This document shows positions 1 through 12,362 of a stretch of 64,000 nucleotides of DNA, one piece after another (position 1 is the stretch's first letter; the number at the start of each line of letters is the position of its first letter). The stretch covers positions 186,001-250,000 of the forward strand of contig QYAI01000030.1 in NCBI GenBank assembly GCA_003988855.1, given 5' to 3'. Source of the stretch: Arachnopeziza araneosa (taxonomy: Eukaryota > Ascomycota > Leotiomycetes > Helotiales > Arachnopezizaceae). The notes beneath the pieces are model-generated. The model saw nothing but the letters and a program-made list of their open reading frames with translations. It did not search any database and was not told the DNA's origin. Position numbers and translations under genes: made by a program.

Positions 1-1496
1 CCATAGTAGTATTCATCAGACCATGCAATTTTGAAGGTTTGGGCAACACCATCAAGAGCAGGTAGACGATCCGAAGCCACAGTAAGTTTTCTTCGTGTAT
101 AATTCGCCACAACGCTCGTCCATATACGATATTTCTCTGCCTCGGTCATTGCAAGTTTGGTTTTATGAGAAGTATTAAATAACATGCTTGGAAGTCTCCC
201 AAACGCCGAAGCTCCGAGCGACGGGTTATCATGATCGTAACTGACACAGGTCGTATTGGGACGTCTCATTGGAGTGGATTGACATTGCCATACAACTTCT
301 GTTCCCGTATAGAGCAATATTCGTTTGGACAGTAGATTCTCTTGTAAGCACCAGCCTCTAGTATACAATGGCTCTTTCCACAGATCAACAGTGAGTTGCG
401 GAGAAATTTCTACCTGACCCATTTCGCCAGAGGGACAACGATATGGTAGCTGAACTTTGAGTGAAGATTTTGTCTGGAGGAATCTGTCAAATACTGACGT
501 ACCACTGACCGAAGCGATTGTAAGTGCAGCATGAGTGTATATGTCTCCCATAACAGAAATCTCTTTTACTTTGTCCTCAGAACTGTCTTGGATGATGCAT
601 AGAGCGTCTATCCAAAGGTATCCGAAACCTAGGCTTCTGGTAGTGATTATGGCGTCTTGAAAGGTTGGTGGCATTCTCGACATGTCAATATTCTTCATGT
701 GCTCCTCAAAGTTGGCGAGAGTTGTTGTGAGAAATCGCTGTCTGCCCCAACAATAGCTCATAGCAATATACTGTCCAGTTGCAGCATGGACAAGTTTCGG
801 ACAATCATCTGGACCTCCTACATCAAGCACCCTCGTAGGCATGAAGGGTTTTGAGTTGCTTTGGCAGCCATTGTGTGTTTCAAGACACTCTTTGAGCCAA
901 CTCGAGATTTCTTGGTTGATCACTTCATCATCGAGTCTATTCCCTGCTGCTCTTTGGGATAAAAATTCTGCCGCTGGGTCATCTATACTAGATAGATTAA
1001 CATCCGAAATCTTGGATTGTTCTTGATTCTTACCAGCATTTGCAGAGACTGACAAGGTCAAGCTGAACTGGCCGGGATCAGTAGAGAAGTACAACGAGTC
1101 CACATCTTCATGGTTAGAAAACCCTGTCTCCCAATCAGGCAATTTGACTCTCGATGCTCCTGCAAAGAGTGTCATAGGTTGAAGCAATCGACGCGGATCG
1201 GGATTAGGGTCTTGTAGTAGAATCATTCGACACAACCCGCATCCTTCCTCAGCACCAGTCCTCACATTGCCCAGGGGGAAATTCAACCCATTGTTTGAAC
1301 AAAGCTCAGAATTTATCTTATCGTTAATAAACAGTAGTCGACAAGATTCGCACACTTTAGGATGTTCAGCAGCCCGGGACCCTTTTTGGAAGCAGGCTCC
1401 ACAAAGATCAGCGGTTTCGAAGACAGAAGTCGCCTGATGAATTGAACACCATTTACATGTCGGTATATATGCAGAGCTGTTATTTATGATATCCAT
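1..1496 (-). CDS. HET-domain (heterokaryon incompatibility) protein, 3' end outside window
   Basis: The frame is open without introns from the ATG at 1496 to the window edge (about 498 codons), so the C-terminus is missing. Residues 1-70 are rich in cysteine pairs (CKWC, CGAC, CESC), which suggests a small metal-binding region. The HET core follows: YIAMSYCWG near residue 245, then PTFQDAI near 277, YLWIDALCIIQD just after, and RGWCLQE with VVWQC further on, all in the order typical of the family. HET proteins act in nonself recognition and trigger cell death when incompatible hyphae fuse; many paralogues have no known partner. The family call is firm from the motifs. The allele specificity and partner are unknown. 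It stands alone, with no recognisable partner gene next to it. Confidence 0.9.
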   Translation of the reverse strand, partial: MDIINNSSAYIPTCKWCSIHQATSVFETADLCGACFQKGSRAAEHPKVCESCRLLFINDKINSELCSNNGLNFPLGNVRTGAEEGCGLCRMILLQDPNPDPRRLLQPMTLFAGASRVKLPDWETGFSNHEDVDSLYFSTDPGQFSLTLSVSANAGKNQEQSKISDVNLSSIDDPAAEFLSQRAAGNRLDDEVINQEISSWLKECLETHNGCQSNSKPFMPTRVLDVGGPDDCPKLVHAATGQYIAMSYCWGRQRFLTTTLANFEEHMKNIDMSRMPPTFQDAIITTRSLGFGYLWIDALCIIQDSSEDKVKEISVMGDIYTHAALTIASVSGTSVFDRFLQTKSSLKVQLPYRCPSGEMGQVEISPQLTVDLWKEPLYTRGWCLQENLLSKRILLYTGTEVVWQCQSTPMRRPNTTCVSYDHDNPSLGASAFGRLPSMLFNTSHKTKLAMTEAEKYRIWTSVVANYTRRKLTVASDRLPALDGVAQTFKIAWSDEYYY

Positions 1497-2382
1497 CGAG
1501 GTTGGAAGTTCAAATTTTGTAGTAACAGAAGTTGATAGTGAGATTTTGTGTCGAGTAGAAAATTGAATCTGTATGACGTGGGATTTTGGAGGCGGGTGTC
1601 AGATCTTATCGGACCGCGCTTAGGTACTTTTCGGAGATTTAAATCGTCATTTTAATGCATCGTTAAGATGCACTGCTGGAGGCGAACTTCTGGTATCTCA
1701 ACAAAACTCAATAGTGAGAATTGGCAAGCCCCTATGATACGATAAATTGAAAAATGAAACTTTTATGTAAATTAAAGTAGTTGAAGGATGCCAGCTGCGA
1801 CTGGGTGATAAATTTTATCTCATTGTTCTGCCTTTGAGTAGAGATGTACCATCAATGATAGTTTAAGAATACCATTTACTTCTCGTTGAGAAATTGAAAT
1901 GGTTCACTATTCCAGTTTGGAGGCTTCAGTGTAAGCGTCTATGTACCATTGAGAGCAGTTCACTTCGGGTGCTGTGAAATCGGTAATGCAGGTTTGAGAG
2001 AGATTAAAAATAAAAACTCCCATGTCTTAGCGTTTGGGAGATAGATTCAAGCCCAGGTAACAATGTAGAAGAATAAACCTCGCCCGGTGAGAATAATTGC
2101 TGCGAAGAGCATTCGATAGATATTCTGCCCCTCAAGAAAAGAGTCCAAATGGTTTAAATGATGTAAAATACCACTTGCGTTAAATGGGGAGGAATATATG
2201 ACTTGCGTGGTATGTTTTTGAGTAAATAGACGTTATCATGCAGAATATTTTATCCGAGTTCTTAAATCCACGCTATGCGATTCTGCATGATATATCTTTA
2301 TCGTACATATACAATACAGGACGTAATCCGGGTTTAAACAACAGTAAGCACATCAAGAATGTATACAACATCAGCTTCTTCT
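1497..2382. other. Intergenic region
   Basis: AT-rich spacer between the HET gene promoter and the 3' end of the SLS1-like gene. I see no coding stretch, RNA gene or repeat in it. Confidence 0.5.
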
Positions 2383-5372
2383 TCAGAATTTATTTACATC
2401 AGGTTCTTCGATAGACTTGACATCGGAAATCCTCAGTTCAGCATTGAAGGCTGACGTTTCCATGTTCTTCACTTCATCTTCGCCAATCTCGGTGGCTTGA
2501 CCTTCAATCTCAGTGTGTTTCTCGTTCGAGTCGAGGTCAAGCGGTTGTCCATCTCTCATCTCATCCGGCGAAGCTGGTGCAAGAATTTGATCATCTCCCT
2601 CTTGTTCATCGTTCAAAGCTCTTTCAAAATCCGCAGCCATTTCTTCTTCAAATGATCCTAGTTGGATACGCTTAGGGAAGTAACGATATGATGGTATATC
2701 AGTATCGGTATTGACTTTCCGCACAGACTTAAATTGTGCATCACCTTGTTTTATCGACCTCACAACAACTTCTTCTACCATCTCTTTTGTGCCTCCAAGA
2801 ATATCAGCCACCTCATACGCCAATTGCACAAAATCATTTTCCTGAACAATCTTGTCTTTCGTAGCCGGATGTAACTTTAGTTCATCTCTGTGCCCACCAG
2901 ACTTGCCACCGTATATATCTGTAAATGAGACTGCACACCCCTTATACTCTAGAAACAATGACTTGCGCATTTCGAATCCAGAGAAAAGGTATTCAATCTC
3001 TTGACAACCCTCGGAGCTCGGTGAGTTTGGAAGCTTCAATGATGGCCCTTGACAGAGATGTTGAGAGATCGGTAACTTGATTGATGGCCAAACCTCCATG
3101 CGATTGTTATCAAAATCGCATTTTTGAAGGTAATCTTCGACTTCCTTAAGCTTGTTCATACGCATCTGGCTAGTAATTTTCTGTTCAAATCGAATATCTA
3201 CAGACTTTTCCGGCAGCATAACGGATGTATGTGTCTCTTCAACAGTAGCTTGAATACTGTGAAGCTTCCATTGACTTTTCCTTTTCGTACCGCGAATGAG
3301 TCGCATTTCAATCAAAGGTGTCGCAGAAAATATTGCTCCTCCAACGGGCTTTTGAATTCCTTCACGGGAGACGGTCTGATATGGATTCGGCCTGAAAAGA
3401 AGAACAAGTCTCTGCTCTTCATGTGACAAGTCTCGTTGATTGATAGCGGTTGCAGATTTGATAAGGCGGGAGAGATTTGGTACGTATGTTGAGAATTGAT
3501 GGATATTGCCCCTCGGAAGTTGTTTTATTGAAAAGATGTCGGCAGGGCTAGGGCCAAAATGATGAAGCACAGCTCCCATAGTTGCTGATGTTCGTGTAAG
3601 ATATGCAGTCGACCAGGGATCCGTGCTTGTCTGCTCTTTCTTTTCTTCAATCCTGCTAGATGCTGAAATCCCCTCGCCCGTCTGAGAGCCAGGCAAGGAG
3701 GGCTTTAGTATTCGGTGAAGAGTATCAATAGCAGTGAATTTGATATCTGTCATTGTCTCTTCTTTCCCACAATTTTCGACCATTGAAGAATCCTTCACAA
3801 CTGGTGTTGTGTGTCTATACCATTTTCTCAGTCTTGCCCACCAGTTCAGTCCACCTAGCCAAGGATAGGAAATGAAATGACCATGAGGATTTAGACTAGT
3901 CTCTAGACGATGATTCGTCTTTTCAGCCACACCTCCAGCCATAAGAAGTAAACGACGAGCTGCGGATATCCTGTGATCGTTGTATTGGTCACTTTGGTTT
4001 ACACAAGAAAATTTGACCTGAAACATTAAGTTAAGACTCCTAAAATGTGACAATTACATACCAAATCATATACGTATTTAGTCGTATTGACGTCAGTCAA
4101 TCGTGCAACTTCTTGAATGCTAGTATCGTCAAAATTCCGATCCAGCAATTTGTGGACAGTTGATTTTGATATGTGAGGAGGAAAAAGAATTTTCAGATCC
4201 AGCTGGTCTAGCTGTATTCTGTTCAAACTATTTTTCACTTGCTGAACGACCCACTCCTTCTTAGAATTTGTTGTTGTGACTCGGATGACCGCTCGCGACC
4301 GAAATACTTCAAGAGTTTCATATTCGAGAGTAAGATGATTTTGGTGTAGCTTATCAAGCTCGCATTGGGATCCAGCTACATATGTTAGCATAATCTTAAG
4401 TAGCGGAGTTATGGACTGACCCATCAGTAATTCCAAATCTCCACGTACGATGCGAATCTCGAACTGTCCGATCCCATCTGTCACAGCTGGAAGATCAACT
4501 TGCCAACACTCCCGTAACAAACGCATTGCAACTCGTTGTCGCGGGGTATGAGATTCCATTGAGTAGCCTCGTAAGGTATTGTTATCAAAATAGTCTTGAA
4601 TATCTGAAATACCAGGACGCCATGGAGTAACCTCGGATATGGTACGTCGTGAAGATTTCCTTGGTATTTCAGCCGAACGAGGACGACTGTCGCGGTTTGG
4701 GAACTTGTGCATATATCTTTCAAGCTGCTCGATGGTAAAACTATCGTTGAGCTTATTAACAAGACTATTCAAGTCCTCCCAGCTTGAAACCACCGTTTGC
4801 CTGAAACCCTCAATGTGTTTTTGGACATCTTCATCGTCAACCAAGCCCCGTTCTTCTTCAAGTTGCCCCAGAATGTCGATGTGTTGTGGCTTCACAGGAA
4901 GCATATCATGAGGTACTTGGTCTGAGATATATGTCGAAACTATAGAATCTCGAAGAACAATTACTTTAGAGTCCTCTCCAAGACGGGGAATCTGCAAATC
5001 TTCCAGATTTTCTGTTTTCGCTCTGCCGTGCTTGGTATGTCTCGATTTCTCCGGTTTGATTGTTTCTCTATGTTGCGATAAACCCTTTGAGGCGTTCTTT
5101 AACCTCCTATGGGCAAGCTCTCTGGCCGCCAACATATCCAAACGTTTGCTTTCGACATGGCTGCCGGTAGAATAGGAAGAGGTGACTGGGGTTGGTCTCT
5201 TAAAATCTGAGGATGCCTTCTTTGCCAGTTGTCGCTGACAGCTTAGGCATATATGCGATCTTGTAAGTGGCCTGGTAATCATGTATGCGATTGATGTTGA
5301 TCTTCTCCTGAAGCTCAATATTTTTGTTGAAGATATCGGAGTCGGCGAAATCATATTCCGAAGTCGCGCCAC
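2383..5372 (-). CDS. SLS1: SLS1-like mitochondrial inner-membrane gene-expression factor
   Basis: Two exons, 5372-4062 and 4017-2383, joined across a 44-nt intron (4018-4061; GTATGT donor, CTTAAC branch, TTTCAG acceptor), give 981 residues. The N-terminus is basic with a CLSCQRQL motif common in fungal mitochondrial precursors. A shorter start at 5282 would place that presequence at the very end and may be the true one. The middle has the acidic region with the EEERGLVDDEDV stretch and KH-like segments seen in the SLS1 family; the last 80 residues are acidic. In yeast, Sls1 is bound to the mitochondrial inner membrane and couples transcription by Rpo41/Nam1 to translation. The gene is divergent from NSE3 with only about 85-175 bp between starts. 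The family call rests on overall likeness, without an alignment. Confidence 0.7.
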
Positions 5373-5457
5373 AACGCGTCTCCCCGGTACAGGTATGGAA
5401 GAACTCGAGAATTACTTCAACGTCGAAGATCCAGAAATCCGAATTTATTATCTTAAA

Positions 5458-6468
5458 ATGCCACCTACATCAAAAAAACGTCGTTCGGTATGGTTTACCT
5501 CTGTTTTAATCTCATTCTTATTGTTATAGATTCAAGAAGAGGAAGAATCGTCCGAAGAGGAGAGGACCCAGAGTACACAAAGAAAGCGAAGACGTACGCC
5601 CGTTTTAGAAGATGAAGAAGATGACGATGAAGAGGAAGTCGATCAAGAAATGGAAGAGGATGGGGAAGCAAATCCTCAAGATCAAGCTGTCAAGAAACTC
5701 GTGCGCTATGCCTTAGCTTGCGAATATCAGCGCATCAGTATAAAGCGAACAGGAATCACAGAGAAAGGTAGAGGTGAATTCCTAGGGTTAAGAATCCTCT
5801 AACAGTGGCAAAGTCATTGGAACACAACGACGTTCTTTTAAGCCAATATTTGAGGCTGCTCAGTATCAACTGCGCACTAAGTTCGGGATGGAAATGGTTG
5901 AGTTGCCAGTCAAGGAAAAGGTTACATTAAAAGAGAAGAGAGGTAGTGCAGCATCTTCATTTACGAGTTCTTTCTGACAATACTAGCTGCACAAAAGACG
6001 AAAGGAACTTCGAAGCCAACCGCATCCTACATCCTTACTACAGTTTTACCTCCAGAGTTCCGAACGCCAGCAATCATGCCACCATCGAATATCGGCAGCG
6101 CGGCAGAAGAGGCGGCATACATGGGACTCTACACCCTTATTTGCACGTTGGTGACATTGAGTCCTGAAGGACAGATGAAAGAACACAAGCTAGCTCAGCT
6201 AATGGCGCGACTGAATATCGATAGGAATACTGGTCTTGGTACAAAAGATGCTCTCCTAAAGAGAATGAAAGCAGATGGCTATCTACATGAGGTTAAAACC
6301 GGGACACCAGACGATGCACAGACCGAGTACAGAGTAGGTCCAAGAGGCAAAATGGAGGTTGGGAACAATTCCGTCATTCCTTTTGTGAAAGAAGTATACG
6401 AATATAGTGATGCTGTTCCTGATGATTTGGAGAAGAAATTACAGAAAACTTTAGGGATGGATGTCTAA
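5458..6468 (+). CDS. NSE3: NSE3 (MAGE-domain subunit of the SMC5/6 complex)
   Basis: Four exons (5458-5487, 5530-5767, 5814-5942, 5987-6468) with introns of 42, 46 and 44 nt encode 292 residues. An acidic/basic N-terminal tail is followed by the MAGE homology domain: the first winged helix includes QLRTKFGMEMVELP, and the second includes GLYTLICTLVTLSPEG and LLKRMKADGYLHEV. NSE3 binds NSE1 and NSE4 and helps load SMC5/6 on DNA for recombination repair. The acceptor at 5813 was chosen over a nearby AG at 5805 because only it keeps KVIGTQRRSF in frame. The stop at 6466-6468 looks premature: a 40-codon polar, Arg-rich frame continues at +1 to 6589 (see findings). Confidence 0.85.
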
Positions 6469-6889
6469 ACATCCAGAAGAAAATGGAGCCCAAAATCAGG
6501 ACAGAGAATCAGAGGCAGCAAATAGTAGTCCTGGCCCTTCAACAAGAAGGGCAGGGAGACGAAATCGTACAACGGTAGATGATGATTGAAAAGATATCCT
6601 ACCTATAACACATCTGTCGCTTTATTAGCACTTGAGGGGCGGAGGGTTTAATGAGCAGCTAATCAATTACCCGCCGCTTGCACTGCTTGAAACACATATT
6701 CAATACGAAGTGGCCAATATGCATACTGATTTCCCTATCTGGATGATCATGTTGTGCTCGCGGACCTTTTACAGCAGCTTGGACTGGTGCCAGTGCGATC
6801 CCACGAGAACCCAAAGTTCTTTACTTTCATAGTTCATCCTTGCTTTTTATGTCCACCACCACCACCACCATCACTACTGTTGTAAAGGC
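6469..6889. other. Convergent spacer between NSE3 and SF3B5
   Basis: The first 120 nt look like the frame-shifted C-terminal tail of NSE3. The rest is 3' UTR, with a short CCA-type microsatellite near 6851-6870. Nothing else is supported. Confidence 0.5.
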
Positions 6890-7239
6890 TCAATCCTGAA
6901 CCTCCGGCGGCTTGCCAACAGGTTGTATCATTTTCTATCCCTGGTCAGTCAAAGCCTATTGCCAAAGTTTCCCCCAGATCTTACCTCGATCATCTGCGCT
7001 CTAACTTTCTCTCTACATTCTCCCATACCAATAGCCATGTAGCTCAGCAGCGGAGGGTGACCAACATAACTCGCATAACTATCTCGTTGGATGTTGGAGG
7101 TCCATTCGAATTTTGTGGTGTCTGCATGTCCAGTTCCGACATAGCGAGCCTGCAGAGCTTCCAGTTGCTGCTGTGCGCGGAGCTTGTCTGCCTGTGATTT
7201 GTTAGTAGAGAAGTAGCGAAAGTGGAAAGTGCTCACCAT
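6890..7239 (-). CDS. SF3B5: Splicing factor 3b subunit 5 (SF3b10/Ysf3)
   Basis: Three exons (7237-7239, 6985-7191, 6890-6934) with introns of 45 and 50 nt give 84 residues, the normal size for this family. The sequence is close to textbook: ADKLRAQQQLEALQARYVGT, then FEWTSNIQRDSYASYVGHPP, then LLSYMAIGMGE, ending in PPEVQD. The protein is the smallest subunit of the SF3b core of the U2 snRNP and packs against SF3B1 at branch-site recognition. The first coding exon contributes only the ATG; without that intron the frame would start MVSTFHF, which is wrong for the family. The 3' end converges on NSE3. Confidence 0.95.
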
Positions 7240-7456
7240 TTTGACGTTTGGTAGAGAAACTGACAGCTGGAATTGTAAATGTTGATGAGGCTGAAAACTG
7301 TGGCAACCGCTGCCGCAGTTTAGCCGAGCGGCGCCAAATCCCAATATCAAACCCACCGCCTCCTTCAAGTTCCTTTTCAACATGCTACATCCTCAATCAT
7401 CCCTCTTTGTCATACGATAGAAGACTAATAGGAACATTCCCACGTTATCAAACTTA

Positions 7457-9027
7457 ATGGGCGATCTTAGTCCCATGGAGTAAGTCCAGCTTCATATATC
7501 CACGTGATAGACAACCACACGTGACTACATACATCTCATTTCCAAGTTGTCCTTTGATGAAAAACCTCTGCCAGCGATGCACATTACCCGTTTCTGACAT
7601 GTATACAGGGGTGTCGAATTCCAAATCCGGTCACAAGCCCATGGAGGGGCTTCAAGCCCGCCTTCTCTTGACAGGAGGCTTGCAGAAGGGGATCAGTACC
7701 GGAAGGCCAAGGAGAAACTTGAGACCACTTTACAGTCCATCGAACGATACTACTCTTCGCAAGAAGCTGGACCACATTCCCCACCAGACTGTGCACGATG
7801 TCTGACCAAGAAGCAAGATATCATAGATGCTTACCACGAATATTACTTGTCTACTGATCCCCAGGCCTGGCACCACAACTTTCCACAGCTTTATGAACCA
7901 ACAACGAAAATATTTGAAGAAGCAAAAGACCCTCGCGATCCATTAGAACATATTCAGTTTACCTATCAGTCTGCTTTACGCTATCACTTGAGGCAGAGCC
8001 TCTGCTTGTCTCACCCCACCGACAATCAACATATTACTGCCGTCAGAAATGCGACTGCTATGGCATTTGATTCAAACTCAGCTCTTCCAGATGTCCTCGA
8101 GCTTTATTTATCTGGGATTAGTGAAGTTATGGGTGAGACTGATGCCGCTACATTTCTTCACCAGATCCAGATCGCGAACACAGCGGAGGAGAGGGCACAT
8201 GTGTACATCGACTACTATTGTGCCCCTTCCTGGGGAGACCGACCAGAGCAAAAGAATTTCAAAGCCAAATATGCGCGGATATTTGAGCAACTGGTTTCAC
8301 ATGATGAAGTGCTGGCAGCGATGAAGAAAGAAGCCGAGGACTCTTCCGCAAGCAGGCTTAGCAAGAAGAAAAGAGACCTCGGCGAGTTACAGATGGCACA
8401 GAGTGGACATTTAAAGAACAAGGCGAGAAAAGCAGAGAAATATCGGAGAATGCAGGACCGAGAGCCTAGCCCGTCTACTCCAATGGTTGCTGACTGTGGT
8501 TTTGACGGGTGCCCTGTGGAGCTGGATTTGGCTGAGGAGAACGTTGAATGTGCCATCTGCGAATGGTTAGTAGCTAAGGATCCTGCTTCTCACAAACGGA
8601 GAACATATTACTGTTCCGTAGAACACGCTGAAGAAGATTTTGTAAGTATACCTTCACAGTTCACAACAAAGCTAATCATTCCAGGAACGACATGAGAGCC
8701 GTCACCATAAATGCTGCATGAGTGATCGCTGTACCAACTACCCAAGTGCTGGACCACCAGGAGAGGCGGAAACAAGTGGGATTTGCCAACAATGCACCAA
8801 AGAATTTGCAGAAGAGGGGCGTGAAGGTCAAACTCCGTTCTTCTACTTTTGCTCCGAGGATTGCTACAGACAAAATCTAGTTGGTTTTATGTATCTACTT
8901 CTCTTGTTTCTTGCTAACTATCTAGGATTATCATCGGAAGGATATGCATCTGGTACCCGATCGTCCTGGCGCTTTCGAGGTCTTGGAGCGGTTTAGTCCA
9001 GCTCCTGATATGGATCTGATTTCATAA
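7457..9027 (+). CDS. Cys/His-rich putative zinc-binding protein, unknown function
   Basis: Exons 7457-7479, 7609-8641, 8685-8879 and 8926-9027 (introns 129, 43 and 46 nt) give 450 residues. The first, long intron is the least certain part. Residues about 30-75 are helical and charged. The middle region (about 100-290) has no motif I recognise and ends in a lysine-rich stretch. The C-terminal third carries paired Cys and His ligands: CGFDGC, CAIC, YYCSVEH, HHKCC, CQQC, YFCSEDC and a closing YHRKDMH, a pattern like two MYND- or FYVE-sized cross-braced fingers. This suggests a protein-interaction role, but no function can be assigned. It diverges from SF3B5 across about 217 bp. Confidence 0.75.
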
Positions 9028-12000
9028 ATTGAAAGTTGAATAGGATAATGAAAAATTCTGTATGAGCTGCTTGTCTCAATTGTACAATCCCTTTGGTAGA
9101 CAATACCCTCACTCTTTTTCGGCTCAGACCAATTCAACTCGGAGTACATCGTGTTGCCACCCTTCAACGCAAATCCAAGTGGATCCTCATATGTGAATGT
9201 GAGAAGCCGTTTTGTTTTCCTCGACAATGAAACATGCTGCAGCCCATGAAATCATGCGAAACAATATGCGTATATAATTACACGTGTTGTATTACAGTTC
9301 CAGAATGTGGTATAAAATTCCTCCGAATACGTGCGACATTCTCACGAGGCTGAAATCACGATGCTTCCTCGGGCTTCCAAGTGGCCGGCTCGGGTGTGAC
9401 GAGCGAAAGCCGGTGTCAAATTCTGGTCGACTTGACCCTCCCAGTCGTGGTTTCATTTTATTTCCATATCGTAGATTCGCTCTCAACCGGGGCGTGCATC
9501 AGGCTCCTTTCGCGTTAGTCAGGTTGAAAAGCGAGCTCCCACGTCCGTGGTCATCGAAGAGAGCGAAGGCCGGATTGCCGTATTGAACCAAGGAGAGCCT
9601 GGATCAGCAGAGGCGCTGAGGCTGTCGCAACTCGAGTCATCCTTGTTTTAGCCACTGTGCGGTTGGTGGTACCAACCAGGACTAGGGATTCATGGCAGCT
9701 GGAACCATGCGCATGCTACAATCCGATCGGCGTAAGGGGGCCGAGAGGTAGAATGGAGCCGTTGTGATTATTGAGTCTGTCGGGCTACAGGCCTAGCTTG
9801 GTTGCCTCGTTCGAGAAGCAGGGCAGCCACCAAAACTATCAATTTCCATATGACAAGTTGGGCTACCACTGGTTGTGTTAAATCTGCCTCGCTCCAGACC
9901 GCGTTGCTGTCTTCCCACCAGGACGAAGCCTTCCTTGAGTTGACGTGTTCGTCTGACCCCCTCAGTCTACCTATTTGTGGATATCCGAAATTCATGAATC
10001 AAATCATCCTGGATGTGTGTTGGTTCGGGCTCATTTTCGCGTCGGGAAAGTTGGATATACTCAAAGACTCGCCGTAAGATCATCCCGAAATATATACTTG
10101 GTTTGTGGTTTGCGAGTTACGGAGGTACAGTACACAGTAAATCGAGTCCTACCTCATCTGAATCCAGTACCTGTTTTGCCAGGTTCATGTTGTGTTATCT
10201 GACTTCTGTTGCAATGAGAAGTGGATGAAATAAGGCAGTGGTCGATTTGGGTTTGTGGCAATGAGAAAGGCTTTGAACAGGTTGGATTGTCGCGCTGGTG
10301 CATGTCGTCCTATCCCTATCGATCTCGACGCGGGAAGCCGTTGAAATTGAGCCTTCCAGATCCGCAGTGAAGCGCTACCACCACACGCAAAATTATCGCC
10401 CTTGCCTCTCCAAAGAAACCCACCAGTAGGCGTTTCCAATCCTTCACCTGTGTTGATATACACTCCAGCATCTTCTGTATCATCCCAGGATAAGAGTTGA
10501 AATTCCTGCAGAGTCGGCGGGTCTTCTCTACCAAGCGACTCAATGACGTGTTACCAACGATGATGTGGAATTACCAACTAAAGTCTGCAGTTAATATAGT
10601 AGTAATGCGAATTGATCATATCCTTTTTTCTACTACAATCTCGCTCTCAGGGAGAATTTTTGGTGGCTTGTAAATCACAATACTGCGCTTTGCTCTGGGA
10701 TAAACTCTGGATGTTGTGTATAGTGTTGGTACAAAAGAATTTCGGAGGAAGGAGCCATATTGTCTTCAACGCTCCTCCCCTGCTTTCATTAACAATCAGC
10801 GACCTTATCGGCATCATGTTGCTGGTTCAAATGATGCACCAGGTGGTGTAGGAATTGCCGGTCCGTGCTGTGCATGGGCTGCATACACCAAAAACACTAG
10901 TGAATATTATTTATGCTAATTATATTACTATACTTTGCTTTTATAAAGTCTTCAACCTCCAGTCTCCAGGCCTGGGATCCAATCAGTCATAGAAGTTTGC
11001 GGAGCCAGGAGTTCACGTTTTCGAATCGAAATTACAATTCTCATCGATTTTGAAGACAGTATAGACTAATAGAGATGCCGAGATCTCTAGCATCCTTTGG
11101 TCTGATCGCCCAATGCGTTACTGGCAACACTCTTTTCAAGAACACACCTACCTTTGACATTGATGGAAATCGAGATCAGACTGCTACCGGAAGACTTTCA
11201 AATGCGTGGGCTCTTCATGGTTGATGAAATACATATGACGTTTGGTCTTCGAGCGAGAGAGTTGATGAGTGAGGTGGTTACCTGGGCATATCAATAGCTA
11301 GCCGGAATCCTCGTTTCTGGATGGGCTTCTTTGTGGCCTGTATATTTGATGGCGTAATTGTACTCCTCCACAAGTATTACATATTCACGCCGATCGATCC
11401 AGAAATGCCAGTCTAGTTGGGTTCTTTCTTGGATTCATGAAGTAAGGCGACATTTCTAGAGTTACATTTCATCCACAGAGTTTCAGTTCAATCCTTGGTC
11501 GTACCAAGCGAGTATTTGATCACTGGTTTCGTCAAGCAACCGAACCAACATTTATGAAAAGTCATCTATGGAAAGTCATTTTCGTCCTTTTGTTGTAGCT
11601 TCAATATTTGAACTCTTGCGTGGAGATTTTGGGTTGGATTGGCGATCCGAATGTGTTGTCATTCATTCACATCAAGCTCATTGGTGGCAGGGATACGGCA
11701 ATCTTAGAGGCCTTACATGAATCGATCCTGCCAACTTTAGCTTGGGATCCGTTATTTGAAGAAGCTTCGTTGGTCTGGTCCTTTATGCTGGTTTGGAAGC
11801 GCGTGCTCATAGACTCTGTGAATTTAGAAGACCGTAGATTTCGGTACGGGTCATATATAGGGTGTCCCTGGAATGGAAAGATTTCAATTTCTTTAAAATT
11901 TATACTCAAGTACGTTTTACAATTTGGTCGTAAACTGTGGCTACTGGTTACTACTTTTCAAAAATTCTGGCCGCACCCTCCTCGCGTTTGTCTGTCAGGA

Positions 12001-12362
12001 ATGTATTTACAGAACTGAGTTGTGGTACTGAAAGCCTTTCTATTAGATAATATGAACAGATTGGCTCTTCGTTTGGATACTTGGTAGTAACTGGTTACAT
12101 GCGTAGCTCTATTTGTCTCATCTGCCTATTCCGGAACTCCAATTCGCCACTCATCTCCCTATAATGGAACCTGAATAGTACATGTTTCAAAAGCTAGAGC
12201 TGGAGGCCGGTACTCTCTCGGCGAACCCCTGGTGACTCCTTTGACGGTGCCTTTCCTCGCCATCTTGAGCAACGCGACAGCCATCCACACACCCCCACGT
12301 CAAGAACACAAGACGAACAGCACTATTTCAGTGAGCAAAGTACATCTCGACACTCAAATCAC
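9028..12362. other. Gene-poor 3.3-kb region with coding-like scraps
   Basis: No gene model of convincing length can be built on either strand. Small stretches look like relics of coding sequence, for example the frame at 11074-11224, which includes NTPTFDIDGN (faintly like GH43 enzymes), and one at 10716-10919 with PGGVGIAG. All end at early stops with no good splice sites. I treat the region as decayed or non-coding. Confidence 0.4.

Noticed and set aside
11608..12018. 136-codon frame in the gene-poor block
   Set aside because: Starts at a non-ATG codon, composition is Trp/Leu/Phe-biased as in random AT-rich sequence, and no domain is seen.
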